A stretch of 64,000 nt of DNA from Chlamydia sp. BM-2023 (GCF_964023145.1 NZ_CAXIED010000001.1:248001-312000), one strand, 5' to 3'. Positions 1 through 10,558 are shown, counted from the first letter of the stretch. Numbers and translations are program-made. The notes: a model not told the origin generated them from the letters alone.

Positions 1-1
1 A

Positions 2-889
2 GGGCCGTTATCTTCAGGATATACCGAAGTTGCAGGAAATGATTCGCAATATGCTTCGGCGTTGGCAATAGCTTGCTCTTTAGCGGAAGGACCTTTTTCC
101 TTTACCATTATCAACCCTAAAGAGCTCCCTTGGTTTAAACTGACATTATGGTGGTTAGATCAGCTATCCATTCCCTATTTACAATCTGGAGACACCTACT
201 CATTCCCCGGGAAAGCTACTCCTCAGGGATTTTCTTATAGAGTAGATGGAGATTTCAGTAGCGCAGCATTTCTTGCTGTAGCTGCGCTACTTTCCAAATC
301 TCCCTATCCCACCTACCTACATAACCTCAATTTAAATGATGTTCAGGGAGACAAAGAATTCTTTTCCCTCCTGCAAAACCTTGGCGCAGACATTGTATTC
401 GAAAACAATCATATTGTTGTTTACCCATCTACAATTTCAGGCGGAAATATAGATATGGATCCATTTATTGATGCTCTTCCTATTTTAGCTGTTCTCTGTT
501 GCTTTGCGACTTCTCCGTCCCATCTTTATAACGCTCAAGGAGCAAAAGATAAAGAAAGCGATCGGATTATCACTATCACCGAAGAATTACAAAAAATGGG
601 AGCTTGTATTCAACCCTGCCACGATGGATTGCTTATTAACCCCAGCCCTTTATATGGAGCCTCTATGTACTCTCATGGGGATCACCGCATAGCTATGGCA
701 CTATCGATAGCAGCAATGTATGCCTCGGGAGAAAGCACCATTTATGATACAGACTGTGTAAAAAAAACTTTTCCAAACTTCATTCCCACTCTACATTCCC
801 TACATGCGCAGATCGAGGAGCATAATGAACATATTTCTATGCGGACTACCGACATCCGGGAAGACTCTGTTTGGCCGAGCCTTTGCTAA
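2..889 (+). CDS. aroA: 3-phosphoshikimate 1-carboxyvinyltransferase (EPSP synthase), 5' end outside window
   Basis: Transfers enolpyruvate from PEP to shikimate-3-phosphate, the sixth step of the chorismate pathway, in the cytosol. The reading frame is open from base 2, upstream of the first internal ATG, and gives GPLSSGYTEVAGNDSQYASAL, an EPSP-synthase core stretch, so the gene enters from the left and only the C-terminal ~295 residues are seen. The DGDFSSAAF, KESDRI and HGDHRIAMAL motifs of the family are present. It heads an aro operon and overlaps the next gene by about 65 bases. The identification is firm; the total length cannot be given. Confidence 0.96.
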   Translation, partial: GPLSSGYTEVAGNDSQYASALAIACSLAEGPFSFTIINPKELPWFKLTLWWLDQLSIPYLQSGDTYSFPGKATPQGFSYRVDGDFSSAAFLAVAALLSKSPYPTYLHNLNLNDVQGDKEFFSLLQNLGADIVFENNHIVVYPSTISGGNIDMDPFIDALPILAVLCCFATSPSHLYNAQGAKDKESDRIITITEELQKMGACIQPCHDGLLINPSPLYGASMYSHGDHRIAMALSIAAMYASGESTIYDTDCVKKTFPNFIPTLHSLHAQIEEHNEHISMRTTDIREDSVWPSLC

Positions 890-1346
890 ATATCTTGCAG
901 TTCCCTTCCTTGACATCGATGATTTCATTGTAAGTAACTATGGCAAAGGACTATATTGCTCTACGAGTAAAATTTTTCAAACTTTTGGAGAAGAGACGTT
1001 CTCATCTTGGGAAGTTGCCACTCTTCGTTCCCTAACTTCTGAAAATGGAGTAGTAGCCTTAGGCGGAGGGACTGTTATGCTTCAGGAAACATACGATATT
1101 ATTAAAGGCAAAGGGATCTTAGTCTATTTATCTCTTTCTTTGTCTATTATTCGTGAAAGACTTATTAAGCGCGGCCTCCCTGAAAGATTGAAAACAGCTA
1201 AAAATCTTGATGAAGTCTTACAACAACGTATAGACCGTATGCAGCGTATTGCTGATTACCTATTCCCTATCGATCACGTAGACCTCCTAAACGAGGAATC
1301 GTTGCTTACCGCATGTAAATCTCTTGATACCCTATTGAGCAAATGA
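825..1346 (+). CDS. aroK: Shikimate kinase
   Basis: Phosphorylates shikimate with ATP to give shikimate-3-phosphate. The protein is about 173 residues, normal for the family. It has a P-loop GLPTSGKT near residue 8, an LDIDDFI segment for substrate/Mg binding, a GGGTV shikimate-binding turn and an [12 protein letters not shown] lid-like arginine region. I start at the ATG at 825 because the P-loop then begins a few residues in, as in other shikimate kinases; an upstream in-frame ATG at 804 would add seven non-homologous residues. It is translationally coupled: it overlaps aroA, and its stop overlaps the aroC start as ATGA. Confidence 0.93.
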   Translation: MNIFLCGLPTSGKTLFGRAFAKYLAVPFLDIDDFIVSNYGKGLYCSTSKIFQTFGEETFSSWEVATLRSLTSENGVVALGGGTVMLQETYDIIKGKGILVYLSLSLSIIRERLIKRGLPERLKTAKNLDEVLQQRIDRMQRIADYLFPIDHVDLLNEESLLTACKSLDTLLSK

Positions 1347-2422
1347 GAAATCGTTTCGGTTCTTTATTTTCTATAACCACGTGGGGAGAGTCTCATGGTC
1401 CCTCCATAGGTGTTGTTATAGACGGATGTCCCGCAGGATTAGATCTTAATCCTGAGGATTTTGTCCCTGCCATGTCGCGAAGAGCTCCAGGAAAACCCGG
1501 AACATCCTCGCGTAAAGAAAAGGACGTTGTCCATATTCTTTCTGGGGTATACCAAGGGAAAACCACGGGAGCTCCTATTTCACTGCAGATTTTTAATACT
1601 GATGTGGATAGCTCTCCCTATCTTTCTCAAGATGATCGTTATCGACCAGGTCATGGACAATTTGCTTACGAAAAAAAATATGGGATAGTCAACCCTTTAG
1701 GAGGAGGGAGATCCTCAGCAAGAGAAACAGCATGTCGAGTAGCCGCTGGTGTTGTCGCTGCGAAATTCCTAGCTCTCTATGAAATTTTTAGCTTAGCTTT
1801 CTTATCGAAAATTGGACATGCGGTTATTGAAGAATATCCGGATTTTTCAAAAGAACTTGCTCAAAGCGTCTATACGTCTCCCTTTTTATCTCCAATAGCA
1901 AATGCAACTATTCATCAAATATTAACAGATATAACAGAACAACAGGACTCTTTAGGAGGCGTAGTATCTTTTATTACTTCTCCTATTCATGAAAGCTTGG
2001 GGGAGCCTGCTTTTTATAAAATACAATCAGCTTTAGCCTCTGCATTAATGAGTATTCCCGCCGCTAAAGGATTTGAAATCGGTTTAGGATTTTCCTCTGC
2101 AGATATGACAGGATCTGAATACCTCGATCCCTTTGTCATTGAAAATGGAAAAGTCTGCATGAGCTCAAATCACTGCGGAGGATCTTTAGGGGGCATTACT
2201 GTAGGAGCACCTTTAAATGGACGCGTAGCGTTTAAACCCGCATCGTCTATTAAAAAGCCCTGCCCAACAGTAAAAAAAACAGGAGAACCCACAACCTACA
2301 CAACAGAAACTACAGGGCGTCATGACCCCTGCGTTGCCTTAAGAGCAGTTACTGTTGTTGAAGCTATGGTAAATCTTGTTCTTGCTGATTTGTTATTACA
2401 ACAACGGTGCGCAAAGATATGA
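1343..2422 (+). CDS. aroC: Chorismate synthase
   Basis: Converts EPSP to chorismate using reduced FMN, the last common step to aromatic compounds. It is 359 residues, the usual length. Visible signatures are TTWGESHG with the downstream IDGCPAG near residue 12, [12 protein letters not shown], and the [17 protein letters not shown] segment near residue 125 that binds FMN and substrate. The start overlaps the aroK stop as ATGA and the end overlaps aroB, so the operon is probably translated in a coupled way. Confidence 0.96.
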   Translation: MRNRFGSLFSITTWGESHGPSIGVVIDGCPAGLDLNPEDFVPAMSRRAPGKPGTSSRKEKDVVHILSGVYQGKTTGAPISLQIFNTDVDSSPYLSQDDRYRPGHGQFAYEKKYGIVNPLGGGRSSARETACRVAAGVVAAKFLALYEIFSLAFLSKIGHAVIEEYPDFSKELAQSVYTSPFLSPIANATIHQILTDITEQQDSLGGVVSFITSPIHESLGEPAFYKIQSALASALMSIPAAKGFEIGLGFSSADMTGSEYLDPFVIENGKVCMSSNHCGGSLGGITVGAPLNGRVAFKPASSIKKPCPTVKKTGEPTTYTTETTGRHDPCVALRAVTVVEAMVNLVLADLLLQQRCAKI

Positions 2423-3558
2423 TAGAAAATTTTATTACCGAACCTCATAACGTAAAATTTGTAGAGCACTTTTTTAATCAGAAGCTATTCTCAACAATAT
2501 CTTCAGCCTATCCTGTTGTTATCATTACAGATCTTCGCGTAGGAGAGGAAATCCTCCCTCCTATTTTAGACTTTATGGATACACTGGGATATAAGGTAAT
2601 CCTGCTGACTTTCCCACCAGGAGAGCAAAATAAAACCTGGGAAATTTTTATTTCTCTGCAGAATCAACTCGTAGATCAAGATGTTTCCTTAGGATCGACA
2701 ATTCTAGGCATAGGCGGAGGCATAGTTCTTGATATGGCAGGATTTTTAGCTTCTACATATTGTCGAGGAATCCAATTATTCTTAATTCCCACAACAATTA
2801 CAGCGATGATCGACGCATCTATCGGAGGGAAAAATGGAATTAATCTACGGGGGCTAAAAAATCGCCTGGGGACATTTTATCCCCCAAAAGACGTATGGAT
2901 ATGCCCAGAATTTTTAGAAACACTCCCAAAACAAGAATGGTCCAACGGTATTTCTGAAGCTATAAAACATGGCTGCGTTGCCGATGCTTATCTCTGGGAG
3001 TTCCTTCACAACTACAGCGATATGCTCTTCACCTCTTCAGAAATCCTTAAGGAATTTATTAAAAGAAACTGCCTAATTAAAGCTGCCATCGTTACCAAAG
3101 ATCTTAAAGATAAACATCTCAGAAAAATATTAAATTTCGGTCATACCATAGCCCACGCTATAGAAACCCTGTCCAAAGGATATATCAATCATGGTCTCGC
3201 TGTCAGTGTAGGCATGATGATCGAAATGAAAATTTCTCTAGAATCAGGAATTATGAAAAATCCTTATCTTCTTGAGCAGCTGTACAACTTATTAAAACGT
3301 TTTGATTTGCCTACGACTCTTGAAGATCTTCGTATGCTTATTCCCCAGCATCTTCACAAAGGATTTTACAACCCCGAAAATATTATTCACACCCTAGGAT
3401 ACGATAAAAAAAATCTATCAAAAAAAGCTGTACGCATGATTATGATAGAACATTTAGGAAGGGTAGCTCCTTTTGGAGGGACCTATTGTGCATCTCCTAA
3501 TATTGATATTCTCTATGAGGTTCTGAGGAATGAGTGCCATGTTATGTGCAACTGTTAG
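2419..3558 (+). CDS. aroB: 3-dehydroquinate synthase
   Basis: Zn- and NAD-dependent cyclisation of DAHP to 3-dehydroquinate, the second step of the shikimate pathway. The sequence has the NAD-binding [13 protein letters not shown] segment, the [15 protein letters not shown] substrate loop and the metal-binding [11 protein letters not shown] histidines. A GTG at 2407 is possible, but the ATG at 2419 overlaps the aroC stop as ATGA, the same arrangement as at aroK/aroC, so I prefer it. It is about 379 residues. It overlaps the next gene by 29 bases. Confidence 0.94.
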   Translation: MIENFITEPHNVKFVEHFFNQKLFSTISSAYPVVIITDLRVGEEILPPILDFMDTLGYKVILLTFPPGEQNKTWEIFISLQNQLVDQDVSLGSTILGIGGGIVLDMAGFLASTYCRGIQLFLIPTTITAMIDASIGGKNGINLRGLKNRLGTFYPPKDVWICPEFLETLPKQEWSNGISEAIKHGCVADAYLWEFLHNYSDMLFTSSEILKEFIKRNCLIKAAIVTKDLKDKHLRKILNFGHTIAHAIETLSKGYINHGLAVSVGMMIEMKISLESGIMKNPYLLEQLYNLLKRFDLPTTLEDLRMLIPQHLHKGFYNPENIIHTLGYDKKNLSKKAVRMIMIEHLGRVAPFGGTYCASPNIDILYEVLRNECHVMCNC

Positions 3559-4972
3559 CGGGCCTTCTTTTATTGAAGCACAGCAGCAAATTCTTCACTC
3601 GCGTTCTTTCGTAGATAGTATAGAATTACGCATTGATTATCTTTTATCTCTATCTAATAACGAAATTACTGAGTTAGTTGCATTAGCGAAACAACCCATT
3701 CTCACACTAAAAAAACACCCGAGTTTTTCTGAAGATCTCTGGATACAACGTGTCATAGATCTCGCAAAACTCGGCCCTGAGTACTTGGATATTGATAAAG
3801 ATTTTCCTCAAGAAGCTTTGAAGCATATCCGTAAAAAGTACCCCAATGTCAAAATCATTCTTTCTTTCCACAGTGATACCGAAGAGCATATTTCCAATCT
3901 ATATGATGAAATGGCAAAACAAGAGGCTCACCATTATAAAATAGCAATTACACCTAAGAGTTCTTTAAATACTTTTCGTTACATAAAAATCAAAAAACAG
4001 CTTCCCAACAACACTACGGTACTTTGTATGGGAACATCAGGAACTGCCTCACGGATTCTCTCTCCGATAATTAACAACGGTATAAATTATGCTGCAGCTA
4101 TCAACGCTCCAAAAGCGGCTCCTGGACAGTTATCATTACCTGATTTATTAGCTTATAATTATTTTGGTCTTTCTTCGGAGTCACGTATTTATGGTCTTAT
4201 AGGTAACCCTGTAGACCGAAGTATCAGTCATATTTCTCATAACAAGCTATTTTCGGATCTTCACCTTCCTGCTAGCTACATAAAAATCTTACTAGAAACT
4301 CAAGAACTCAAAGAGTTTGTTTCTTTAACACGCGAGCTACCTTTTGGAGGGCTTAGCGTAACCATGCCATTCAAAACAGCTATTCTTGATTTTATAGATG
4401 TTCTCGATGTGTCTGCAAAAAATTGCCAATCCTGCAATACCTTAGTTTTCAATAACAATGAAATTACGGGTTATAATACAGACGGTCAGGGATTGCTAAA
4501 TCTCTTAAAAAACAAAAATATTAAACTACATGCTACCCAAGTGGGCATTGTAGGATCAGGAGGATCTGCAAAGGCCATAGCAACCACTCTAGCAAGCTCT
4601 GGAGCAAATATTCATATTTTCAACCGCACCGAAGCTCACGCAAAAGAACTAGCAGAGCTATGCTGCGGGAAAGCCTTTCCATTATCTGCTTTATCCCACC
4701 ATTCCCCTATAGATATTTTAATTCTTTGCGTTCCCCCAAATGTAGAAATCCCCGAGGTATTTCCCCCTGTAATTATTGACATCAATACTCTTCCTAAAGA
4801 GTCTAACTACACAAAAAAAGCAAAAGAACACGGTTGCCAGATCCTCTATGGATATGAAATGTTTGCTCAACAAGCTCTTCTACAATTTTCCCTATGGTTT
4901 CCTGAAAAGATTTCCCAAAAAGACCAGGAGACATTCCTCTTAAATGTGGAAAACACCGTCAGCACTATGTAA
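3530..4972 (+). CDS. aroDE: Fused 3-dehydroquinate dehydratase / shikimate dehydrogenase
   Basis: Bifunctional enzyme carrying out dehydration of 3-dehydroquinate and NADPH reduction of 3-dehydroshikimate. Residues ~1-215 are a type I dehydroquinase: ILSFHSD carries the catalytic histidine and YKIAITP the Schiff-base lysine. Residues ~220-480 are AroE: YGLIGNPVDRSIS, SVTMPFK with the catalytic lysine, YNTDGQG, and the nucleotide-binding GSGGSAKAI. The fusion is 480 residues and matches the AroDE arrangement known in chlamydiae. A second ATG at 3539 is an alternative start. It ends the overlapping aro operon. Confidence 0.95.
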   Translation: MSAMLCATVSGPSFIEAQQQILHSRSFVDSIELRIDYLLSLSNNEITELVALAKQPILTLKKHPSFSEDLWIQRVIDLAKLGPEYLDIDKDFPQEALKHIRKKYPNVKIILSFHSDTEEHISNLYDEMAKQEAHHYKIAITPKSSLNTFRYIKIKKQLPNNTTVLCMGTSGTASRILSPIINNGINYAAAINAPKAAPGQLSLPDLLAYNYFGLSSESRIYGLIGNPVDRSISHISHNKLFSDLHLPASYIKILLETQELKEFVSLTRELPFGGLSVTMPFKTAILDFIDVLDVSAKNCQSCNTLVFNNNEITGYNTDGQGLLNLLKNKNIKLHATQVGIVGSGGSAKAIATTLASSGANIHIFNRTEAHAKELAELCCGKAFPLSALSHHSPIDILILCVPPNVEIPEVFPPVIIDINTLPKESNYTKKAKEHGCQILYGYEMFAQQALLQFSLWFPEKISQKDQETFLLNVENTVSTM

Positions 4973-5021
4973 AAAATCGCTTTTTATTTATGCTTTTCAA
5001 AATTTTTTATTTCGAAAACAC

Positions 5022-5816
5022 ATGCATAAGTACTGGATTTTTCTATTTTTTTTCTTTCCTATAGATCTTACGTGTTCAGAAACCTTCCGTTACGCAGAAG
5101 TAAAATCTATTCATGAAATTGCTGGTGATATTCTCTATGACAGCAGTGATTTTTGGTTAGTGTTTGACCTTGATGATACGCTGTTAGAAGGCGGAGAAGC
5201 TTTAACACAAACATTATGGCTAAAAAAAACCGCAGAGGGTTTTCAGCAGCTAGGCCTTTCAGAAAATGAAGCGTGGGACACCGTTTACCCCTATTGGGAG
5301 TCTTTTCAAGAAAAAGGATCTGTAAAAGCTATAGAAAACGCCATGCAGATCCTCATTACAAAAGTTCAAGAAAGCAAGAAAACCCTGTTTGCTTACACAG
5401 AACGTAAGCTCTCTTCTAAAGAAATCACCCTGAAACAACTAAAAAGCTTAGATCTTGTTTTATCTCCTACAGCTCCGCAAATTCCCACGATTCTCCCCGA
5501 AGGAATTTTATTCTCATCAGGAGTGCTATTTGGAAATGAGCTCCATAAAGGACCAGGATTGCAGTTTTTCCTAGATATTACACATTCCCATCCAGAAAAA
5601 ATTATTTATATCGATAATGATAAACAAAATGTCTTACGTATAGGAGAATTGTGTAAATCCAAAAAAATTTCTTATTTTGGAATTACTTATTTAGCCCAAA
5701 AATTCTTACCTCCTATATACATTCCAGAAATCTCTAAGGTTCAATATACATATACTCAACAGCTTCTCAGTAACGAAGCTGCAGCTTTGTTATTAAGGCA
5801 TCAAATGACAGAGTAA
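5022..5816 (+). CDS. Exported HAD-like protein (DUF2608 type)
   Basis: Probable secreted or periplasmic HAD-superfamily protein; substrate unknown. From the ATG at 5022 the protein begins MHKYW followed by a hydrophobic run, a plausible signal peptide ending near TCSE. A more upstream ATG at 4944 lies inside aroDE and would bury this signal, so it is disfavoured. HAD motif I is seen as FDLDDTLLEGG near residue 46, and a late IYIDND resembles the acidic motif IV. It is about 264 residues and follows aroDE on the same strand by 49 bases. The C. trachomatis counterpart is CT371. HAD membership is fairly safe; phosphatase activity is inferred. Confidence 0.8.
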   Translation: MHKYWIFLFFFFPIDLTCSETFRYAEVKSIHEIAGDILYDSSDFWLVFDLDDTLLEGGEALTQTLWLKKTAEGFQQLGLSENEAWDTVYPYWESFQEKGSVKAIENAMQILITKVQESKKTLFAYTERKLSSKEITLKQLKSLDLVLSPTAPQIPTILPEGILFSSGVLFGNELHKGPGLQFFLDITHSHPEKIIYIDNDKQNVLRIGELCKSKKISYFGITYLAQKFLPPIYIPEISKVQYTYTQQLLSNEAAALLLRHQMTE

Positions 5817-5919
5817 TATCGAGATATTATAGACAACCTTCACCAAAATTGATGGCAAAAAAAACTTTTTTTTTTACAGTCACATCAAAGAATATCATAT
5901 CTTTGTATCTTGGTAATTC

Positions 5920-7257
5920 ATGTTCTCCCTCCGTTCTTTTGTTTTAACCTATCTATGCACCTATAGTTTACTAGCGATTCCCACCTACGGAAGTGATCCT
6001 ACCCATCCAGAACATCACCATCATCGCTACTCAGAAAGATTAAAAAAAAGCACTGCGAAGCGGACAAAACATTCTCAACCTTCATCAACTTCAGAAACTC
6101 ATTGCCAACGACGTTCTTACGTACTCTCTCCAGTAAGAAATGTTCTTGCGTATCGCCCTTGGGATGATGGCTTCTCTATTTCTAAGTTATTCCAATCTGT
6201 AGAAAACGAGACAAACGCTCAAATTACCGTAGACTTTACTATTCTTCCGCAATGGTTTCATCCTAAGAAAGCTTTAGGATCTACAATCGAAGAAAAATAC
6301 CCAGCGTGGCAATTTTACATGAGTCCTAGTGTCTCTTGGAAAATGTATGACAGTCCCACAGCTGGAGTAGGAAGTTTAGATTTTTCCTATACCCTTGTGC
6401 GCTACTGGAGAAATACAGCTGAAAATGTGAATAATACTATTGGTATTGCCGGTGGAATTAACGATTATAGTTCAAGAACAAACACGCTATCTCAGCTGAC
6501 ATTCTCACAGACATTTCCAGGGAATTTCCTTACTGTTTCGATTGGTCAGTATAGTTTATATGCTATAGACGGAACAGCATATGACAACGATCAGCAATCT
6601 GGATTCTTAAGCTACGCATTATCCCAAAATGCCAGTGCTACCTATTCATTAGGAAGCGTAGGAGCTTATCTACAATTTACGCCAACAGAAACTATAAATA
6701 TCCAAGCAGGTTTCCAAGATGCTTATAACATCATTGGTACAACCTTCGATGTTCATAATCTTACGAAAAATAAGTACAACTACTATGGCTATGCTTCTTG
6801 GGCACCAAAGTGTAAACTTGGAAATGGGCAATATTCGATTCTTTACTATTCAACAAGAAAAGTGCCTGCTCAGCCAACGAAAACAAAAGGATGGTCTTTC
6901 AACTTTGGTCAAAACCTTAGTGAAAAACTCTACATATTTGGAAGATGGAACAGAGCTACAGGGACAGCTGTTAATTTTAATCGTTCTTATGTTCTTGGAT
7001 TAGCATCTGCGGATCCCATTCACCGTAATCCTCAAGATCTTTTCGGAGCAGCCTGCGCTTTAAGTAAAGTTAACCCTAAAGTAGTTACAGGACAAAAAAT
7101 TCGCGAATACGAAACGGTATTTGAAACTTTTGCAACTATTGGATTCGGGCCTCATATTTCCCTAACTCCTGATTTCCAATTATACCTCCACCCTGCGCGA
7201 AGACCTGAAAAACGTACTGCTAGAGTTTACGGTATACGCGCCAACTTTTCTACTTAA
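5920..7257 (+). CDS. aaxA: Outer-membrane porin AaxA (OprB family)
   Basis: Carbohydrate-selective-type (OprB) porin that in chlamydiae admits arginine for the AaxB decarboxylase. It has an N-terminal signal peptide (residues ~1-24, hydrophobic, ending near TYGS), then a histidine/lysine-rich linker with four adjacent histidines near residue 33. The rest is a beta-barrel-like region rich in alternating aromatic and polar residues, ending in NFST. It is 445 residues, with C. trachomatis counterpart CT372. It is followed 37 bases later by aaxB, which fixes its role. I see no strong Shine-Dalgarno before the ATG. Confidence 0.9.
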   Translation: MFSLRSFVLTYLCTYSLLAIPTYGSDPTHPEHHHHRYSERLKKSTAKRTKHSQPSSTSETHCQRRSYVLSPVRNVLAYRPWDDGFSISKLFQSVENETNAQITVDFTILPQWFHPKKALGSTIEEKYPAWQFYMSPSVSWKMYDSPTAGVGSLDFSYTLVRYWRNTAENVNNTIGIAGGINDYSSRTNTLSQLTFSQTFPGNFLTVSIGQYSLYAIDGTAYDNDQQSGFLSYALSQNASATYSLGSVGAYLQFTPTETINIQAGFQDAYNIIGTTFDVHNLTKNKYNYYGYASWAPKCKLGNGQYSILYYSTRKVPAQPTKTKGWSFNFGQNLSEKLYIFGRWNRATGTAVNFNRSYVLGLASADPIHRNPQDLFGAACALSKVNPKVVTGQKIREYETVFETFATIGFGPHISLTPDFQLYLHPARRPEKRTARVYGIRANFST

Positions 7258-7294
7258 TCCCAGAAAACTTTACCTCTATCCTTAGGAGTTTATT

Positions 7295-7882
7295 ATGGCT
7301 TATGGCACAAGATACCCCACGTTAGCCTTCCATACCGGAGGAACTGGAGAATCCGATGATGGAATGCCTCCGCAACCTTTTGAAACTTTTTGTTACGACT
7401 CAGCTTTATTACAAGCAAAAGTTGAAAATTTTAATATTGTTCCCTATACATCCGTATTACCAAAAGAATTATTCGGAAACATTGTTCCCGTCGAGCAATG
7501 TGTAAAATCCTTCAAACACGGAGCTGTTCTTGAAGTGATCATGGCAGGACGCGGAGCTTCTACAGCAGACGGTACTCATGCTATTGCTACAGGAGTAGGC
7601 ATCTGCTGGGGACAAGATAAAAATGGCGAGCTTATCGGTGGATGGGCCGCAGAATATGTAGAGTTTTTCCCTACATGGATTAATGATGAAATTGCTGAAT
7701 CTCATGCAAAAATGTGGTTAAAAAAATCGCTTCAACATGAACTTGATCTTCGCTCTGTTGTAAAACATAGCGAATTTCAATATTTCCATAACTACATCAA
7801 TATTAAGCAAAAATATGGTTTCTCATTAACTGCGTTAGGGTTTCTCAACTTTGAAAATGCCGAACCAGTCACAATTAAATAA
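7295..7882 (+). CDS. aaxB: Pyruvoyl-dependent arginine decarboxylase AaxB
   Basis: Decarboxylates L-arginine to agmatine in the cytosol, consuming a proton. The proenzyme is 195 residues and self-cleaves between Thr52 and Ser53, seen here as VPYTSVLP; the serine becomes the pyruvoyl group. The cleavage residues are intact and the frame is full length, so the enzyme should be active, unlike the inactivated copies reported in some C. trachomatis strains. A Shine-Dalgarno AGGAG lies upstream. It is the middle gene of aaxABC. Confidence 0.95.
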   Translation: MAYGTRYPTLAFHTGGTGESDDGMPPQPFETFCYDSALLQAKVENFNIVPYTSVLPKELFGNIVPVEQCVKSFKHGAVLEVIMAGRGASTADGTHAIATGVGICWGQDKNGELIGGWAAEYVEFFPTWINDEIAESHAKMWLKKSLQHELDLRSVVKHSEFQYFHNYINIKQKYGFSLTALGFLNFENAEPVTIK

Positions 7883-7891
7883 GGAGAATTC

Positions 7892-9352
7892 ATGATTTCT
7901 AATGGGGGTAAAACCAGGAAAAATCTTGGAGCCATAGCCCTAGCGGGTATGGTAGTTAGCTCTATGATTGGGGGAGGCATTTTCAGCCTACCCCAAAACA
8001 TGGCAGCTTCTGCAGGAGTAGGAGCAATTATTTTAGCATGGATCCTTACAGGCGTAGGGATGTTCTTCATTGCAAATACGTTTAAAATTCTCTCATTAGT
8101 ACGCCCTGATTTAACAACAGGGATTTACATGTACAGCAGAGAAGGATTTGGCCCCTATATAGGATTCACTATTGGTTGGGGATACTGGCTATGCCAAATC
8201 TTTGGTAATGTTGGCTATGCCGTGATGACCATGGATGCCTTAAACTATTTCTTCCCTCCTTATTTCCAAGGAGGAAATACTATTCCTGCCATCATTGGAG
8301 GCTCTGTTCTCATTTGGGTTTTCAACTTTATAGTTCTTAAAGGAATCCGTCAGGCATCTTTCATTAACGTTATTGGAACAATATTTAAACTCGTTCCTCT
8401 TATTGTATTCATTGTTATTACAGCTTTCATTTTCAAACTTGCTATTTTCAAAACTGACTTTTGGGGACATACGGCAACAAAAACCCAACCTCTATTAGGA
8501 TCAATAACCAGTCAGTTAAAAAGTACGATGCTTGTCACACTATGGGCATTTATCGGAATCGAAGGTGCTGTTGTTATGTCTGCGCGAGCAAAAAGCGCCG
8601 CAGCCGTAGGAAGAGCCACCATCCTAGGATTCATAGGATGCTTAACCGTATATATACTGCTTTCCATCCTACCTTTTGGCTCTCTATTTCAATACCAACT
8701 TGCGCATATTCCCAACCCATCAACTGCTGGAGTCTTAGATATCCTAGTAGGAAAATGGGGAGAAGTCCTCATGAACATCGGCTTACTTGTTGCGATATTA
8801 TCCAGCTGGTTATCATGGACCATGATCGTTGCAGAAATTCCTTATTCTGCAGCAAAAAATGGTACCTTCCCAGAAGTTTTCACTATTGAAAATGCAAACC
8901 ATTCTCCTAAGGTTTCTCTATATATCACCAGTGGACTTATGCAAGTGGCCATGCTCCTTGTTTATTTCTCAACAAATGCGTGGAATACAATGCTAAGCAT
9001 CACGGGAGTCATGGTATTACCCGCCTATCTAGCAAGCGCTGCTTTCCTCATTAAATTTAGTAAAGATAAAAATTACCCTAAAAAAGGTCCTGTAAAAGCG
9101 TTAACTGCGACATTCACAGGAGTTTTAGGGGTTCTTTATTCTATATGGCTTATCTATGCTGGAGGATTGCACTACCTATTCATGGCTATCATTCTTTTAG
9201 CTTTAGGTATTCCCTTCTACATAGAGGCCGGAAAAAAAGGCAAAAACGCAAAAACTTTTTTTGCTAAAAAAGAGATTACAGAAATTACAATAATTGCTTT
9301 GCTGGCGTTATTAGCGATCTTCCTATTCTCTACAGAAAAAATTAGTTTTTAA
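7892..9352 (+). CDS. aaxC: Arginine/agmatine antiporter AaxC
   Basis: Inner-membrane APC-superfamily exchanger that brings arginine in and exports agmatine. The 486-residue protein has about twelve hydrophobic segments. Near residues 22-35 it has the glycine-rich [13 protein letters not shown] of basic amino-acid antiporters, and [18 protein letters not shown] in the middle carries the helix 6 region. It starts 9 bases after the aaxB stop with a good AAGGAG site, so it is cotranscribed with the decarboxylase. The transcript ends at the hairpin just downstream. Confidence 0.94.
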   Translation: MISNGGKTRKNLGAIALAGMVVSSMIGGGIFSLPQNMAASAGVGAIILAWILTGVGMFFIANTFKILSLVRPDLTTGIYMYSREGFGPYIGFTIGWGYWLCQIFGNVGYAVMTMDALNYFFPPYFQGGNTIPAIIGGSVLIWVFNFIVLKGIRQASFINVIGTIFKLVPLIVFIVITAFIFKLAIFKTDFWGHTATKTQPLLGSITSQLKSTMLVTLWAFIGIEGAVVMSARAKSAAAVGRATILGFIGCLTVYILLSILPFGSLFQYQLAHIPNPSTAGVLDILVGKWGEVLMNIGLLVAILSSWLSWTMIVAEIPYSAAKNGTFPEVFTIENANHSPKVSLYITSGLMQVAMLLVYFSTNAWNTMLSITGVMVLPAYLASAAFLIKFSKDKNYPKKGPVKALTATFTGVLGVLYSIWLIYAGGLHYLFMAIILLALGIPFYIEAGKKGKNAKTFFAKKEITEITIIALLALLAIFLFSTEKISF

Positions 9353-9370
9353 CTATCCCTCACCCTTGGG

Positions 9371-9400
9371 GAGGAGCCTGAAGGCTCCTCTCTTTTTTTC
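9371..9400 (+). terminator. Rho-independent terminator of aaxABC
   Basis: The inverted repeat GAGGAGCC-TGAA-GGCTCCTC has an eight-base-pair stem and a tetraloop. It is followed by TCTTTTTTTC. It lies 18 bases after the aaxC stop and fits termination of the rightward aaxABC transcript. Confidence 0.92.
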
Positions 9401-9514
9401 TTTTCATTCACCTTACGGCTCTTACATTCCCCTCTGTTCTTTAATACATTATTCTCTTATTCTCAGGAGAGATACAAATCTGATATGTAAGATCATAGAT
9501 TTTAAGGTAAACTT

Positions 9515-10558
9515 ATGCGTATAGCGGTTTTAGGAGCAGGATATGCTGGACTTTCTGTAACTTGGCATTTGCTACTTCACTCTCAAGGAACAGCAACTAT
9601 AGATCTTTTTGATCCTGTTGAGTTGGGTCACGGAGCTTCGGGGTTATCTTCAGGTCTCCTTCATGGTTTCACGGGGAAAAAGGCTATTAAACCCCCTCTT
9701 GCTGATCTAGGAATCACCGCAACTCACAGCTTAATAACAGAAGCAAGTAAAGCTTTAAATCTCCCTATTGTTTTATCTAATGGCATCCTTCGTCCTGCTG
9801 TCAATGATGAACAAGCCGAGATATTCATGAAACGAGCTGAAGAATTCCCCAAGGAATTAGAGTGGTGGGAAAAAGCACGCTGTGAAATGACTGTACCTAG
9901 TATGGTAGTTTCTAATCTTGGAGCGCTGTTTATAAAAAATGGCGTTACTATCAATAATAACGCATATATTAATGGTCTTTGGGATGCCTGCGCTAATCTC
10001 GGCACGCAATTTTATGATGAGCTTATAGAAAACCTCGAAGATATCGAGGAATTTTACGACCATATTGTCATCACTCCCGGAGCTAATGCTCATATTCTTC
10101 CTGAGCTTCAGCAGCTTCCTTTAAATAATGTTAAAGGTCAGCTTATAGAAATTGCCTGGCCTGAAGATCTTCCGATACCACAATTTAGCGTAAATGCTCA
10201 TAAATATGTAGTGGCAAACACGGAAAGTCATACCTGCATTTTAGGAGCAACTTTTGAACATAATCAACCAGAAGCTGTCCCTGATGAAGATGTTGCCTAT
10301 AATGAAATCATGCCTCCTGTGCTTTCATTATTCCCAGGCCTTAAGGATGCTAAAATTCTCAACTACTATGCGGGAATGCGCTCATCGAGCTCTACACGCC
10401 TACCTGTAATTAGCAGAATAAAAGAAAACCTTTGGTTCCTAGGAGGTCTAGGATCCAAAGGCTTGCTTTATCATGGACTTACCGGAGATATGCTTGCTAA
10501 GGCTGTGTTAAAACAATCCACAGCCTACGTTGCTAAAGAATTCTTATTTACTCTTTAA
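9515..10558 (+). CDS. FAD-dependent amino-acid oxidoreductase (DAO family, CT375-like)
   Basis: Probable D-amino-acid dehydrogenase/oxidase-family flavoprotein. The N-terminus carries the Rossmann dinucleotide motif GAGYAG (residues ~7-12), followed by an acidic beta2 end (DLFDP). The C-terminal GGLGSKGLLYHGLTGD fits the FAD-binding end of the DAO fold. It is 347 residues. The C. trachomatis counterpart (CT375) is annotated as a D-amino-acid dehydrogenase; a ThiO-like glycine oxidase is an alternative. It stands alone after the aaxABC terminator and converges on the next gene, with an 11-base overlap. Confidence 0.8.
   Translation: MRIAVLGAGYAGLSVTWHLLLHSQGTATIDLFDPVELGHGASGLSSGLLHGFTGKKAIKPPLADLGITATHSLITEASKALNLPIVLSNGILRPAVNDEQAEIFMKRAEEFPKELEWWEKARCEMTVPSMVVSNLGALFIKNGVTINNNAYINGLWDACANLGTQFYDELIENLEDIEEFYDHIVITPGANAHILPELQQLPLNNVKGQLIEIAWPEDLPIPQFSVNAHKYVVANTESHTCILGATFEHNQPEAVPDEDVAYNEIMPPVLSLFPGLKDAKILNYYAGMRSSSSTRLPVISRIKENLWFLGGLGSKGLLYHGLTGDMLAKAVLKQSTAYVAKEFLFTL

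Noticed and set aside
5873-5900. TTTACA ... TCATAT as an aaxA promoter
   Set aside because: Would leave a leader of about a dozen bases with no ribosome site; match is weak in AT-rich sequence.
8461-8889. 142-codon frame inside aaxC
   Set aside because: Shadow of the strongly supported antiporter; composition is basic/cysteine-rich and unlike a protein gene here.
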